From: Streptomyces echinatus | GTDB taxonomy: Bacteria; Actinomycetota; Actinomycetes; Streptomycetales; Streptomycetaceae | Reading direction: 5' to 3' | DNA length: 64,000 nt | NCBI RefSeq assembly: GCF_014203595.1 | Contig: NZ_JACHJK010000009.1 | Coordinates: forward strand, 1 to 64,000 | Shown: one piece after another, positions 35,031 through 44,351 of the stretch | Layout: each line of letters begins with the position of its first letter | Numbering within the stretch: the stretch's first letter is position 1 | Made by a program: the position numbers and the translations under genes | Notes under the pieces: generated by a model | What the model was told of the DNA's origin: nothing | Seen by the model: the letters and a program-made list of their open reading frames with translations, nothing else | Database searches by the model: none

Positions 35031-36361
35031 TGTCCGGGGCGAGGGAGGGGAGGCCACCCCGGCAGCCCCTCCCCGACCTGCACGTGCGCCTGCGGTCCGA
35101 GCTGGGCCGGATCGACGAGCAGCTGCGTTCCCTGCTGTCCTCCATGGACCGGTTGCAGGGTCTGCTGGACGCGGTGGTGGCCATCAGCCGTGAGGTGGAG
35201 CTGCCCGCGGTGCTCCGCCGCATCGTGACCACCGCCATGGACCTGGTCGGCGCCCACTACGGGGCGCTGGGGGTGCTCAATGAGTCGGGCGAGCGCCTGG
35301 AGCAGTTCATCTCGGCCGGACTGTCCGAACAGGAGCGCAACGACCTGTCCGGTTCCGGCCTGCCTCGCGGTCTGGGGCTCCTGGGCCATCTGATCCACTA
35401 CCCCGAACCGCTGCGGGTGGACGACATTCCCGCCCATCCGTCCTCCGCCGGGTTCCCGTCGGGCCATCCGCGGATGCGCACCCTGCTGGGCGTCGCCATC
35501 ACCGTGCGCGGGGAGATCTACGGCGACCTCTACCTCTCCGAGCGGCTCGACGGCCTGCCCTTCGACCTGCACGACGAGAACGTCGTCGTCGCCCTGGCCA
35601 GCGCCGCCGGCATCGCGATCGAGAACGTCCGCCTGTTCGAGCGGGTGCGGGTCGGGGCCGAGCAGTTCCAGCGGCTGCTGCTGCCCACCCTGCCCGACCT
35701 GCGGCCGTTCACCGCCGCCGCCATCTACCGGCCCGCCGCCGAGCCCAGCCGGCTCGGCGGGGACTGGTACGACGCGGTCCTGCTGCCCGACCATGTGGTC
35801 GCGGTCGTCATCGGTGACGTGGTCGGCCACGATCTGCAGGCCGCGGCCGCCATGGCCGCCACCCGCAACATGCTGCGCGCCCTGCTGCTGGACCAGACCC
35901 GGCCGCCCGGGGCGGTCCTCACCCAGCTCGACCGGGCGCTGGAGACCGTCACCGACAATCCCGTCACGACCACCACCCTGGCCCGCATCGAGCCGGAGGG
36001 GGCGGGCTGGCGGCTGCTCTGGAGCACGGCGGGGCACGTCCCGCCCCTGGTGATCACCCATGACCGCCGTGCGGCCTACCTGCTCGCCGAGCCCGGTCTG
36101 CCGCTCGGCGTCGACACCGCCCAGCCCCGCCCGGACCACTCCCGCCCGCTGCCCCCGGACGCCACCGTGGTCTTCTTCACCGACGGGCTGATCGAGCATC
36201 CCGGCCACTCCATCGACGAGAGCCTGAACCAGCTCGCCGAGCTGGCCGCGGCGCACGCCTCCCTGTCCCTGCCGGACTTCGTGCGGACGCTGGCCGACCG
36301 GCACCCGAGCGACGGCCACGACGACATGGCCATCCTCGCCCTGCGCACTCCGTCCGTCTGA
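35030..36361 (+). CDS. GAF-domain PP2C phosphatase (SpoIIE/RsbU type)
   Basis: 443 residues. A short coiled region (RSELGRIDEQLRSLLSSMDR) leads into a GAF domain (about 45-190: LRRIVTTAMDLVGAHYGALG to DENVVVALASAAGIAIENVR). The SpoIIE-type PPM phosphatase (about 205-440) follows with metal-ligand motifs GGDWYDAV, VIGDVVGHDLQAA, TAGHVPPLV and VFFTDGLIE, then HDDMAILALR. Such proteins dephosphorylate anti-anti-sigma factors. No anti-sigma or STAS gene is adjacent. Start ATG 35030 overlaps the small upstream ORF. Confidence 0.92.
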   Translation: MSGAREGRPPRQPLPDLHVRLRSELGRIDEQLRSLLSSMDRLQGLLDAVVAISREVELPAVLRRIVTTAMDLVGAHYGALGVLNESGERLEQFISAGLSEQERNDLSGSGLPRGLGLLGHLIHYPEPLRVDDIPAHPSSAGFPSGHPRMRTLLGVAITVRGEIYGDLYLSERLDGLPFDLHDENVVVALASAAGIAIENVRLFERVRVGAEQFQRLLLPTLPDLRPFTAAAIYRPAAEPSRLGGDWYDAVLLPDHVVAVVIGDVVGHDLQAAAAMAATRNMLRALLLDQTRPPGAVLTQLDRALETVTDNPVTTTTLARIEPEGAGWRLLWSTAGHVPPLVITHDRRAAYLLAEPGLPLGVDTAQPRPDHSRPLPPDATVVFFTDGLIEHPGHSIDESLNQLAELAAAHASLSLPDFVRTLADRHPSDGHDDMAILALRTPSV

Positions 36362-36523
36362 CCTCCCGCGCCCCGGGCCCGCCGGACCGCGCCTCCCGTG
36401 GCCGGTGCCGGGACGGCCGGTCCCACCTGCGGGGCAACCGCCCGCGCGCGGCGATCCCGTGGAGGATCCACGGGAACCGGCGGATGATGGGCTACGGGGC
36501 GATGTCGAGACGGAGGTCGCCCG

Positions 36524-37543
36524 ATGACTGACGCCCGGCACGAACGGCTGCGGCGGGGCGGCCTGGCCGCCCTCCAGATCTGCGTCCTCGCGGCGCTCTA
36601 CACCGCCTCCGCCCGGGCCGGGCTGCTCCAGCAGCTGGTGCGCGGGCAGGTCACCCCGCTGTGGCCGCCGAGCGGTATCGCGCTGGCCGGCCTGCTGCTG
36701 TGCGGACCGCGGGTCTGGCCAGGTGTCGCGCTCGGCGCGTTCCTGGCCAACGTCGGGCTGGGACCGTCCCTCCCGGGCGTGCTCGCGATCACCGCGGGGA
36801 ACACCCTGGCACCCGTCTGCTCGTACCTGCTGCTGCGCCGTACCGGGTTCCGTGTCGAACTGGACCGGCTGCGGGACGCGCTCGCCCTGATCTTCCTCGG
36901 CGCGTTCACCGGAATGCTGATCAGCGCGACGACGGGCAGCGGGACCCTCCTGCTGGCCGGCGCGCTGAACACGAACGGCTTCTGGCCCACGTGGTCGGTC
37001 TGGTGGACCGGCGACGCGATGGGCGTGCTGGTGGTCACGCCGGTGCTGCTCGTCCTCCGCTCGGCGCGGTGGCCGAGGCACGTCCCGCCGTCCCGGTGGC
37101 TGGAGGCGCTGCTGCTCATGGCGGCCACCGCCTGCATCGGCCTGGTGGAGACCGGCAGGACGCCCCTGCTGTTCCTCGGCTTCCCGCTGCTGATCTGGGC
37201 CTCGTTCCGCTTCCGGCTGGCGGGAGCCGCGCCCTGCGCGCTGGCCGTGTCGACCTTCGCCATCGTCTCCGCCATCCGGGGATCGGGGCCGTTCGCCGGA
37301 CACGACCTGCTGACCAAGATGATCACGCTGCAGGCGTTCAACGCGTCCGCCGCACTGACCGCGCTGCTTCTCTCGGCGGTCATCAGCGAGCGGAACCGGA
37401 CCGAGCGGGAGATCGCGCGCGCGTGCCGTCAGCTCGCCGGGATGGCGGCCAGGATCAGCACGGGGGACAGACAGCCGATGCTCCCCGCCCAGGAGAGCGA
37501 GGAACAGGAACAGACACGGCAGGGCCCGACTCCCCGCCCCTGA
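36524..37543 (+). CDS. MASE1-domain integral membrane protein
   Basis: 339 residues with eight or so hydrophobic helices. The MASE1 features are TPLWPPSGIALAGLLLCGPR near residue 45, FWPTWSVWWTGDAMGVLVVTP in the middle and FPLLIWASFRFRLAGAA later. The protein ends in a ~50-residue cytoplasmic tail (ISERNRTEREIARACRQLAG) without kinase, GGDEF or phosphatase domain. It may sense through its membrane part and signal through a separate partner such as the PP2C phosphatase just upstream. GGAGG precedes ATG 36524. GGGCAAC at 36432-36438 lies in the 162-base gap before it. Confidence 0.85.
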   Translation: MTDARHERLRRGGLAALQICVLAALYTASARAGLLQQLVRGQVTPLWPPSGIALAGLLLCGPRVWPGVALGAFLANVGLGPSLPGVLAITAGNTLAPVCSYLLLRRTGFRVELDRLRDALALIFLGAFTGMLISATTGSGTLLLAGALNTNGFWPTWSVWWTGDAMGVLVVTPVLLVLRSARWPRHVPPSRWLEALLLMAATACIGLVETGRTPLLFLGFPLLIWASFRFRLAGAAPCALAVSTFAIVSAIRGSGPFAGHDLLTKMITLQAFNASAALTALLLSAVISERNRTEREIARACRQLAGMAARISTGDRQPMLPAQESEEQEQTRQGPTPRP

Positions 37544-37573
37544 GACACCGGCGCCCTCCGCCCCGCCGCGCAT

Positions 37574-37610
37574 CCGGCCGGGGCCCACGGTCCCGCGCCT
37601 CCCCGGCCGG
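37574..37610. terminator. Convergent hairpin terminator
   Basis: CCGGCCGGGG (37574-37583) and CCCCGGCCGG (37601-37610) form a 10-bp stem with a 17-nt loop between the convergent MASE1 and LAL regulator genes. Confidence 0.55.
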
Positions 37611-37679
37611 CCCCGCCTCACAGGCCGCCGCCGTTCACACCGAGCCACACCCCATCGGCTGCCGCCGCCGTCTCCCGGG

Positions 37680-40499
37680 TCAGCACGGCATCCGGTCGTG
37701 GCGCGCGGGCAGGCCGGGCGGCATGGCGTCGTCCTTGGTCAGCGCGCGGCGCAGTTCGCCGCGCCGCCGGATGCCCAGCTTCTTGTAGGTGCTGGTGAGG
37801 TGGGTCTCCACGGTGCGCCGGGCGAGGTGCAGCAGCTCCGCGATCTCCGTGTTGGTGCGCCCGTCCGCGGCCAGTCGGGCGATCCGCAGTTCGCTGCCGG
37901 TCAGGGAACCCGAACCGGTCCGGACGGCGGCCGTCCGCCGGGCGCCGCCGGCCCGCAGGGCCTCCTCGGCGAGGCCGCGCAGGCGCAGCGCCCCCGCGCG
38001 CTCTGCCACCGCGGCGGCCTCCCGGAGACGGTCCCGGGCCTGGGCGCGCTCACCGGCCGCGATCAGCGCCCGGCCCTGTGCCAGCAGCGCGTGCGCCAGT
38101 TCCGCGCCGGCGCCCTCGGGCGCGTCCCGCAACAGCCGTACGGCCCGTTCGGTGAGTTCCAGGCCGCGGCGGCCCCCGGTGGCGGTGCCGAGCGCCCGCA
38201 GCGCCCGGCCGACCGTGCGGGGGGTGTCCCAGACACGGGCGAGGCGCAGTTCCTCCTCGGCCAGGGTGATCGCCTCGCCGGGCGCGCCGAGGGCGAGCCG
38301 GCACTCCGCGGCGGCGGACCGCCACGGGGTGACGACCGGGCTGCGGACCTCGCGGGCCAGCTGGCGGCGCCCGCACTCCAGGAAGTCGTGCAGGGCTCCG
38401 GCGGTGTCGCCGTCGGCGGCCCGCTGCACTCCTCGCGCGTAGAGGAACCGGTTCAGCTCCCAGGAGTCCGTCGCCGCGTGCAGACTGAAGGCGCCGGCCA
38501 GCCGCCGCGCCTCGGCGGTCCGGTTCTGGCCGACCAGCCCGAGCAGCACGTGGGCCTGTATGTTCCCGGGTCCCCCGTCCGGGCGGAGCGGGGGTTCGGC
38601 GGGCAGCCAGCCGTGGCTCCCCCGGGCGGCGGCGATGTCGGCGCGGGTGTTGAGGAGCGCGTCGTGCATCGGGTGCAGCAGGTCGGAGCGCTGCCCGGCC
38701 AGGCCCCGCTCCACCAGCCGTTCCGCCTCGTCCAGCTCGTCGGCCCACTGCGCGACCGCCGCGGCCGTCCCCAGCAGAAACGGTTCCGTAAGCGGGTCGG
38801 AGGGTTCGGCCAGCAGCAGGCGGAGCCGCCGCATGGCCTCCTGGGCCGAGGTGAGCCCGGCGGTCGCCGCGTACCGGACCAGGACGGCCCGGGTGGCCGG
38901 ACCGAGCAGCTCGGGCGAGCGCTCCGCGGCGGCCGACAGCCGCCGGTACACGTCCCGGCGGACCGCCGGGTCGCGCTCGGCCAGCAGCGCGGAGGCGCTG
39001 CGCAGCACCCCGGACAGGTCCGGCCGGTCACCGGCGAGCTGCTCGTCGACGGCGGTCAGCACCTCCACGGCGCCGCCGATCCTGCCGCGTGCGGCCAGCG
39101 CGGTGCCGAGGGCGACGGCGGCCCGTACCCGCTCCCGCGGCGCGGCCGGCAGGCCCAGGGCCTCGGTGAGCCTGGGGACGGCGGCCGCGGCACCCCGGTC
39201 GGCGGCCTCCAGGGACCCCAGTTCCGTCAGCAGTCGCTGTCTGCGGTGGTCGGGCAGCGGCTCGTCGAGCGCCCTGCGCAGCAGCGGTACGGCCTCGGCC
39301 ACCCTGCCTTCCCGGACGGCGTGGGAAGCGGCGTCGTGCAGCACGCTCGACGCCCAGGCCGCGCCCACCGGGCCGGAGTTCAGCAGCTGGCCGGCCATCG
39401 CCTCGGTGGACGCGCCGCGGCGCAGCATGAGTTCGGCGGCGCCCCGGTGGGCGGCGCGGCGCCGGGACTCGGGCACCCCTGCGAGCACCGCGTCGCGCAG
39501 CAGCGGGTGGGCATAGCGGTGGCGGCCGTCCGGGCCGGCCCGGAGCAGGCCGAGGCCGGTCATCGCGGTGAGCCAGCCGGACACCCGGGCCCGGTCGGTC
39601 CCGGTGAGCTCGGCGAGCAGGACCGCGAGGTCGACGAGCGGGCCGCCGGGCGGTCCGGCCGGGCCCGCGCCGTGCCGCTCGGCGTCCAGGGCGGCGAGCA
39701 CCCGGGCGACCTCGGCCGTGCCGGAGCCGGCGCTGTCCAGCCACCAGGCCACGGCCGCCGCGTAGTTGCCGGCATAGAGGGCCGCGACGGTGTGCGGGAG
39801 GGCGTCGTGCGGTCCGGGACCGCCGAGGTCGTCCAGGAGGGCACGCAGCAGCAGCGGGCTCCCCGCACCGGCCCGGGCGCAGTCGTCGGCCCAGGTCCCG
39901 GGCGCGCCGGGGAAGCGCTCGCGCACCAGGGCGCCGGCGTCGGCGGGGGTGAGCGGTGCCAGGGTGTGCGCGCGGACCAGGGCGGGTGACAGGCCGTGCG
40001 CGAATCCCGGGGCGGGCGGATCGATGTCGTACTGGCTGCGTTCGGTGACGGCCAGCAGCACGGGGAGCCGGAGCCGGTCCACGTGCCGGGCCGTCTCCAC
40101 CAGCCAGCGGTGGGAGGGGGCGTCGGCGAGGTGGACGTCGTCCACGGCGATCAGCAGCGGGGTCCGCTCCGCCTGCCGCAGCAGCGCCCGCCAGAGCAGT
40201 CCGGCCTGTTCGCGCTCCGTACCGGCCGCTTCGGTGCCCGTGGCGGGCCCGGTTAACTGCAGCACGGCCGCGAAGGGGGCGCCACCGTCACCGGGTGCGC
40301 AGCGGGCCCGCAGGACGCGCGTGCCGTGCTCTGACGCGTCCTGGATGGCCGACTCCAGCACGGTGGTGCGCCCGGTGCCGGTGGCGCCGCGCAACAGCAC
40401 CAGGCCGCCGGCGTACGAGCGGGCGCGCGCCACGCCGGCGGCCAGCGTCGCGACCGCCTCACGGTGCGTCCCCGGCCATACGTCCTGTGGTCCGGACAT
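37680..40499 (-). CDS. LAL-type LuxR regulator with AAA ATPase domain
   Basis: 939 residues. The N-terminal STAND-like ATPase has P-loop GATGTGRTT (38-46), in which the Walker Lys is Arg44, and Walker B LLIAVDDVHLAD. A long TPR-like helical middle follows. The C-terminal LuxR HTH is LTGSELRIARLAADGRTNTE, then RRTVETHLTSTYKKLGIRRR. ATG 40499 has GAGGAGG 5 bases upstream. It is divergent from a second LuxR-type gene and borders the CIS locus, so it may control the CIS; the corresponding Streptomyces loci, as I recall them, also carry regulators here. Confidence 0.9.
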   Translation of the reverse strand: MSGPQDVWPGTHREAVATLAAGVARARSYAGGLVLLRGATGTGRTTVLESAIQDASEHGTRVLRARCAPGDGGAPFAAVLQLTGPATGTEAAGTEREQAGLLWRALLRQAERTPLLIAVDDVHLADAPSHRWLVETARHVDRLRLPVLLAVTERSQYDIDPPAPGFAHGLSPALVRAHTLAPLTPADAGALVRERFPGAPGTWADDCARAGAGSPLLLRALLDDLGGPGPHDALPHTVAALYAGNYAAAVAWWLDSAGSGTAEVARVLAALDAERHGAGPAGPPGGPLVDLAVLLAELTGTDRARVSGWLTAMTGLGLLRAGPDGRHRYAHPLLRDAVLAGVPESRRRAAHRGAAELMLRRGASTEAMAGQLLNSGPVGAAWASSVLHDAASHAVREGRVAEAVPLLRRALDEPLPDHRRQRLLTELGSLEAADRGAAAAVPRLTEALGLPAAPRERVRAAVALGTALAARGRIGGAVEVLTAVDEQLAGDRPDLSGVLRSASALLAERDPAVRRDVYRRLSAAAERSPELLGPATRAVLVRYAATAGLTSAQEAMRRLRLLLAEPSDPLTEPFLLGTAAAVAQWADELDEAERLVERGLAGQRSDLLHPMHDALLNTRADIAAARGSHGWLPAEPPLRPDGGPGNIQAHVLLGLVGQNRTAEARRLAGAFSLHAATDSWELNRFLYARGVQRAADGDTAGALHDFLECGRRQLAREVRSPVVTPWRSAAAECRLALGAPGEAITLAEEELRLARVWDTPRTVGRALRALGTATGGRRGLELTERAVRLLRDAPEGAGAELAHALLAQGRALIAAGERAQARDRLREAAAVAERAGALRLRGLAEEALRAGGARRTAAVRTGSGSLTGSELRIARLAADGRTNTEIAELLHLARRTVETHLTSTYKKLGIRRRGELRRALTKDDAMPPGLPARHDRMPC

Positions 40500-40602
40500 G
40501 TCCTGCCTCCTCGGTTCGGACGTGGTTGCCGCACCGTCGAGGACGATCGGGGCGGGGTGGAGGTGTCGTGACACATCCCACGTCGGCGAATTTCCGCTTT
40601 CA

Positions 40603-40636
40603 GGGCAACCTTCGCGGCGGTGCGCTCGTGGTTGCC
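40603..40636. promoter_or_regulatory. GGGCAACC/GGTTGCC inverted repeat between two LuxR regulators
   Basis: GGGCAACC (40603-40610) and GGTTGCC (40630-40636) are inverted arms 19 bases apart in the 268-base divergent region 40500-40767. The same half-site recurs upstream of the DUF4255 gene (41456-41462) and three times upstream of the sheath operon (47750-47781). A LuxR-type binding site is suggested. Confidence 0.5.
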
Positions 40637-40767
40637 TTACGGGTGTTCTCGTGGTGGTGGCCGTGGTGGTCCACGATTGCGCGGGGCCGGGCCGCGACCG
40701 GAGGGTGGGAGCACCCGCCTGCCGGCGGTCGTCGAAGGCGGCAGGCTCGTGGACATGGGGGAGACAC

Positions 40768-41427
40768 GTGCCCAGCTCATCGATGACCACCCGGACCGGC
40801 ACGGAACCCGTGGCGCGGACCCGGGTGGCCGTGTACGCCTCCGACCCGATCCTGCGCGAGGGCGTGCACGGACAGCTGCGCCGGTTCCCCGAGATCGAGC
40901 TGCGCGAGGAGAGCGGTCCGGGCACGGTGGCGCTGATCGTCGACGACGTGCTGGAGGAGGACGCGCTGGCCCGGCTGCGCCGCCTGGTGCGCGGCGAGGG
41001 CGCGCGGGCGGTGCTCGTGGTGCGCTCGCTGCGGGAGGCCGAGCTGCTGGACGTGATCGAGTGCGGTGTGGGGGCCATCCTGTGGCGCCACGAGGCGACC
41101 GCGCACCGTCTGACGCAGGCCGTCCTGGCGGCGGCCCGCGGGGACGGCGACCTGCCCGCCGATCTGCTGGGCCGGCTCATCAACCAGGTGGGCACGCTGC
41201 ACCGCAGTGCCTCGGGCCGGGCCGGAGCCGGACCGGCGGGACTGACGCCCCGTGAGGTGGACGTGCTGCGGCTGGTCGCCGAGGGGTTCGACACGGGGGA
41301 GATCGCGCGAAAGCTGTCCTATTCCGAACGCACCGTCAAGAACGTCGTGCACGGGCTGACCACCCGGCTGCACCTGCGCAACCGCGCCCATGCGGTGGCG
41401 TACGCCTTCCAGGAAGGTTACATCTGA
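40768..41427 (+). CDS. LuxR/NarL-type regulator with receiver-like domain
   Basis: 219 residues from GTG 40768 (GGGGGAG 4-5 bases upstream). The N-terminal half resembles a response-regulator receiver (VAVYASDPILREGVHGQLRR, VALIVDDVLEEDALARLRRL, VRSLREAELLDVIECGVGAI), with a degenerate acidic pocket, so phosphorylation is doubtful. The C-terminal HTH is clear: LTPREVDVLRLVAEGFDTGE, then SERTVKNVVHGLTTRLHLRN. It directly precedes the CIS genes on the same strand (140 bases) and is a prime candidate for their activator. Confidence 0.88.
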   Translation: MPSSSMTTRTGTEPVARTRVAVYASDPILREGVHGQLRRFPEIELREESGPGTVALIVDDVLEEDALARLRRLVRGEGARAVLVVRSLREAELLDVIECGVGAILWRHEATAHRLTQAVLAAARGDGDLPADLLGRLINQVGTLHRSASGRAGAGPAGLTPREVDVLRLVAEGFDTGEIARKLSYSERTVKNVVHGLTTRLHLRNRAHAVAYAFQEGYI

Positions 41428-41567
41428 CCGGAGGGGCAGTCCGGACCGCCCCTGGGGGCAACAGTTCCTGCCCGCCGGCCGTCCCCCGGCACGCTCGCGG
41501 GGACCGGCGGGGGCACGGCAGGATCGGACGGGATCGGCAGCAGGCACGGCGGGGCGGGAGCGCGACG

Positions 41568-42251
41568 GTGATCCACGAGGTGGACGAGGTCCTCAAGGCC
41601 CTTCTCAGCGGCGGCGCCCTGGCCGGCTCCGGCATCGACGTCACCTTCGAGGCCCCCACCCGTGACTGGGCGGCCCGGCGCAACGGGCCCGTCGTGAACG
41701 CCTATCTGTACGACATCCGGGAGGACGTGCACCGCCGCCAGCGCGGCCAGCTGCCCGTCGTCGACGAACGGGACGTCGTGGTGAAACGCCGTCAGCCGCC
41801 CCGCTGGTTCCGGCTGTCGTACCTGCTGACCGCCTGGACCAAGCAGCCGCAGGACGAACACCGGCTGCTGTCCGCCGTACTGGCGACGCTGATCCCGCGC
41901 GAGCTGCTGCCGCCCTCGGAACTGCCGGGCGCGCTCGGCGAGCTGGGCATGGCGGTGCCGTTGTCGGTGGCCGGGATCCAGACGGAGTCGCGTTCGCTCG
42001 CGGAGATCTGGTCGGCGCTGGGCGGTGAGCTCAAGCCGTCCCTCGACCTCGTGGTCACCGCCCCGTTCCCGGCCTACCCGGAGTACGACGCCGGTCCCCC
42101 GGTCACCGAGGGCGCGGTGGTCCGGGTCCGCGACATGGACGGCTCCGGCCGGGCGGACGGGGAGCGCGCGCACCGGCCGCGGCAGGTGGCGGCGGCCCGG
42201 GAGGCCCGGAAGGACGCCCTGCGGCGCCGGAGCACGGGCGGCGGGTCGTGA
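41568..42251 (+). CDS. CIS sheath-terminator/cap protein (DUF4255, Pvc16/Afp16-like)
   Basis: 227 residues. The DUF4255 (Pvc16_N) domain spans about 1-170: MIHEVDEVLKALLS, then GPVVNAYLYDIREDVHRRQR and RWFRLSYLLTAWTKQPQDEH. Related Afp16/Pvc16 proteins cap the distal end of the tube and sheath and fix particle length. The tail is charged and flexible. GTG 41568 has GGGAG upstream. Its stop overlaps the ATPase start (GTGA), so the two are co-translated. First gene of the CIS locus proper. Confidence 0.9.
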   Translation: MIHEVDEVLKALLSGGALAGSGIDVTFEAPTRDWAARRNGPVVNAYLYDIREDVHRRQRGQLPVVDERDVVVKRRQPPRWFRLSYLLTAWTKQPQDEHRLLSAVLATLIPRELLPPSELPGALGELGMAVPLSVAGIQTESRSLAEIWSALGGELKPSLDLVVTAPFPAYPEYDAGPPVTEGAVVRVRDMDGSGRADGERAHRPRQVAAAREARKDALRRRSTGGGS

Positions 42252-44335
42252 CGGAACCCACCGCGCCGACGGAGCGGACAACCGTGCGGACCACCCCGGC
42301 GGACCCGCCGGCCGAGGGCACGCACGCACGGACCAGCCCGGCGGACCCGCCGACCGAGGGGGTGGCGCCTGCGGCCGAGGCGCTCCTGGCGCGGCTCGCC
42401 GCCCTGCGGGAGCGGGTCGCCCTGCTGGTCGGGCACCGCGGCGAGGACGACCCCACCGCCGGCGATCCGCTGCGCGGGCTGTATCTGTCACAGGAGGCGG
42501 TGCGGCATCTGCTGCGCACGCCCGCGCCGTCGCCCGCCGTGCCGCCGGGACCGCCACAGGCGCCCGCGGACCGGCTGACCGCGCTGGCGGCTCGCCTCGG
42601 GCTCGCCGACCTGGACGTCATGCTGCTGCTGATCGCGCTGGCACCCGACCTGGACCGCACCTTCGAGCCGCTGTACGGCTATCTCAACGACGACGTCAGC
42701 CGGCGCCGGGCGACCACGGGACTCGCGCTGGACCTGTGCGCGGTGCCGGCCGGTTCGGCTCCGGCCCGGGCGCGGCTGCACCCCGGGGCGCCGCTGCGCG
42801 CGCTGGGGCTGCTGGAGGTGGAGGAGCCCGAACGTCCCTTCCTCAGCCGGGTCCTGCGGGTGCCGGACCGGCTGACGGCCCATCTGCTCGGTGACGACAC
42901 GCCCGACCCGGCACTGTCCGGGCAGCTCCGCGACCTCCCCGGCCCGCCGCCGCCGGACCAGGGCGGGACCGGGTTCGGGCGGTTCACCGAGCGGCTGGCG
43001 AAGCGGCTCGCGGCCGGTCCGCCGCCCACCCTGTACCTGCGCGAGACCCGCGAGGGCGACGGCGGCGCCGCGGTCGCCGCGGCACTGCAGGCGGCCGGCC
43101 TGTCCGCGCTGTGCTTCTCCGGTCCCCGTGACCTGCTGCCCGCCCTGCTGCGCGAGGCCAGGCTGACCGGGCGTACCGTCGTCGTCACCGGCCTGCCGGA
43201 CGAACCCGGGCCGCTGGTGGACGAGTTGACGGCGGCCGCGGACGTACCCGTGCTGATCACGGCCCGGGTGCCGTACGACCCGCACTGGTGCGTCCACGAC
43301 CCGCTCGTCCTCGACGTGCCCGGGCGCCGGGCGGGCGCCGTCGGCGACTGGTCAGCCGCCCTGCACGAGGAGCCCGGCTTCGATCTCGCCGTCACCGTGG
43401 CCCCCTACCGCCTGCCCGGCGACCGGGTCGCCCGCGCGGCGCGGTCGGCCGAGGAACTGGCCGGGTTCGAGGGCGTCCGGCTCTCCCCCGCCCATCTGCG
43501 CCTGGCGGCCCGGCAGCAGTCCGCCTCCGGTCTGGAACGGCATGCCCGCCGCATCCGGCCGGACGTGGACTGGCGGGACCTCGTGCTGCCCGACCGGCCG
43601 CTGGCACAGCTGCGGGAGCTCGCCCTGCGCGCGCGGCATCGCGGCCGGGTCCTCGGCGACTGGCGGCTCAGCGCGGGCGGCGGGCGGGGCCGGGGCGTGC
43701 TCGGCCTCTTCGCCGGCGAGTCGGGCACCGGCAAGACCCTCTCGGCCGAGGTGGTCGCCGCCGAACTGGGCCTGGACCTCTATGTGGTGCAGCTGTCGTC
43801 CGTGGTGGACAAGTACGTCGGCGAGACCGAGAAGAACCTGGAGCGCATCTTCACCGAGGCCGACCGCACCGACGCCGTCCTCCTCTTCGACGAGGCGGAC
43901 GCCGTGTTCGGCAAGCGCTCCGAGGTGAAGGACGCGCACGACCGGTACGCCAACATGGAGAGCGCCTATCTGCTGCAGCGGCTGGAGTCCTTCGACGGCA
44001 TCGCCCTGCTGACCACCAACCTGCGCGCCAACATCGACGAGGCGTTCACCCGCCGCCTGGACCTGGTGGTCGACTTCCCGTTCCCGGACGCGGAGCAGCG
44101 CCGGGCCCTGTGGCGGCACAGCCTGGCGCACGTGCCGTGCGTGGACGGCATCGACCACGGGCCGGTGGCCGAGGGGTTCGAGCTGGCCGGCGGGTCCATC
44201 CGCAGCGCCGTGGTGACCGCGGCCTATCTGGCGGCGGGCCGCGGCGACACGGTCACGGCGGCCGACCTGCTGGAGGGTGCCCGGCGCGAGTACCGCAAGG
44301 CGGGCCGGCTGCTGCCGGGAGAGGGCTCCTGGTAG
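42248..44335 (+). CDS. CIS AAA+ ATPase (Afp15/Pvc15-like)
   Basis: 695 residues. A Thr/Pro-rich head and a helical N-domain (about 40-440) precede a single AAA+ module: Walker A FAGESGTGKTLSAEVV (near 490), Walker B AVLLFDEADAVFG (near 545), sensor and Arg-finger region NLRANIDEAFTRRLDLVVDF, and C-terminal lid SIRSAVVTAAYLAAGR. CIS clusters nearly always carry such an ATPase; a role in assembly or in remodelling of sheath or effectors is proposed but not settled. GTG 42248 overlaps the previous stop. Confidence 0.92.
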   Translation: MTEPTAPTERTTVRTTPADPPAEGTHARTSPADPPTEGVAPAAEALLARLAALRERVALLVGHRGEDDPTAGDPLRGLYLSQEAVRHLLRTPAPSPAVPPGPPQAPADRLTALAARLGLADLDVMLLLIALAPDLDRTFEPLYGYLNDDVSRRRATTGLALDLCAVPAGSAPARARLHPGAPLRALGLLEVEEPERPFLSRVLRVPDRLTAHLLGDDTPDPALSGQLRDLPGPPPPDQGGTGFGRFTERLAKRLAAGPPPTLYLRETREGDGGAAVAAALQAAGLSALCFSGPRDLLPALLREARLTGRTVVVTGLPDEPGPLVDELTAAADVPVLITARVPYDPHWCVHDPLVLDVPGRRAGAVGDWSAALHEEPGFDLAVTVAPYRLPGDRVARAARSAEELAGFEGVRLSPAHLRLAARQQSASGLERHARRIRPDVDWRDLVLPDRPLAQLRELALRARHRGRVLGDWRLSAGGGRGRGVLGLFAGESGTGKTLSAEVVAAELGLDLYVVQLSSVVDKYVGETEKNLERIFTEADRTDAVLLFDEADAVFGKRSEVKDAHDRYANMESAYLLQRLESFDGIALLTTNLRANIDEAFTRRLDLVVDFPFPDAEQRRALWRHSLAHVPCVDGIDHGPVAEGFELAGGSIRSAVVTAAYLAAGRGDTVTAADLLEGARREYRKAGRLLPGEGSW

Positions 44336-44351
44336 CGGCCGGCCCGGCCGG

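Noticed and set aside
34910..37648. 912-codon open frame on the minus strand
   Set aside because: Antisense to the PP2C and MASE1 genes, without a ribosome site or recognisable domain; long antisense frames are expected at this GC content.
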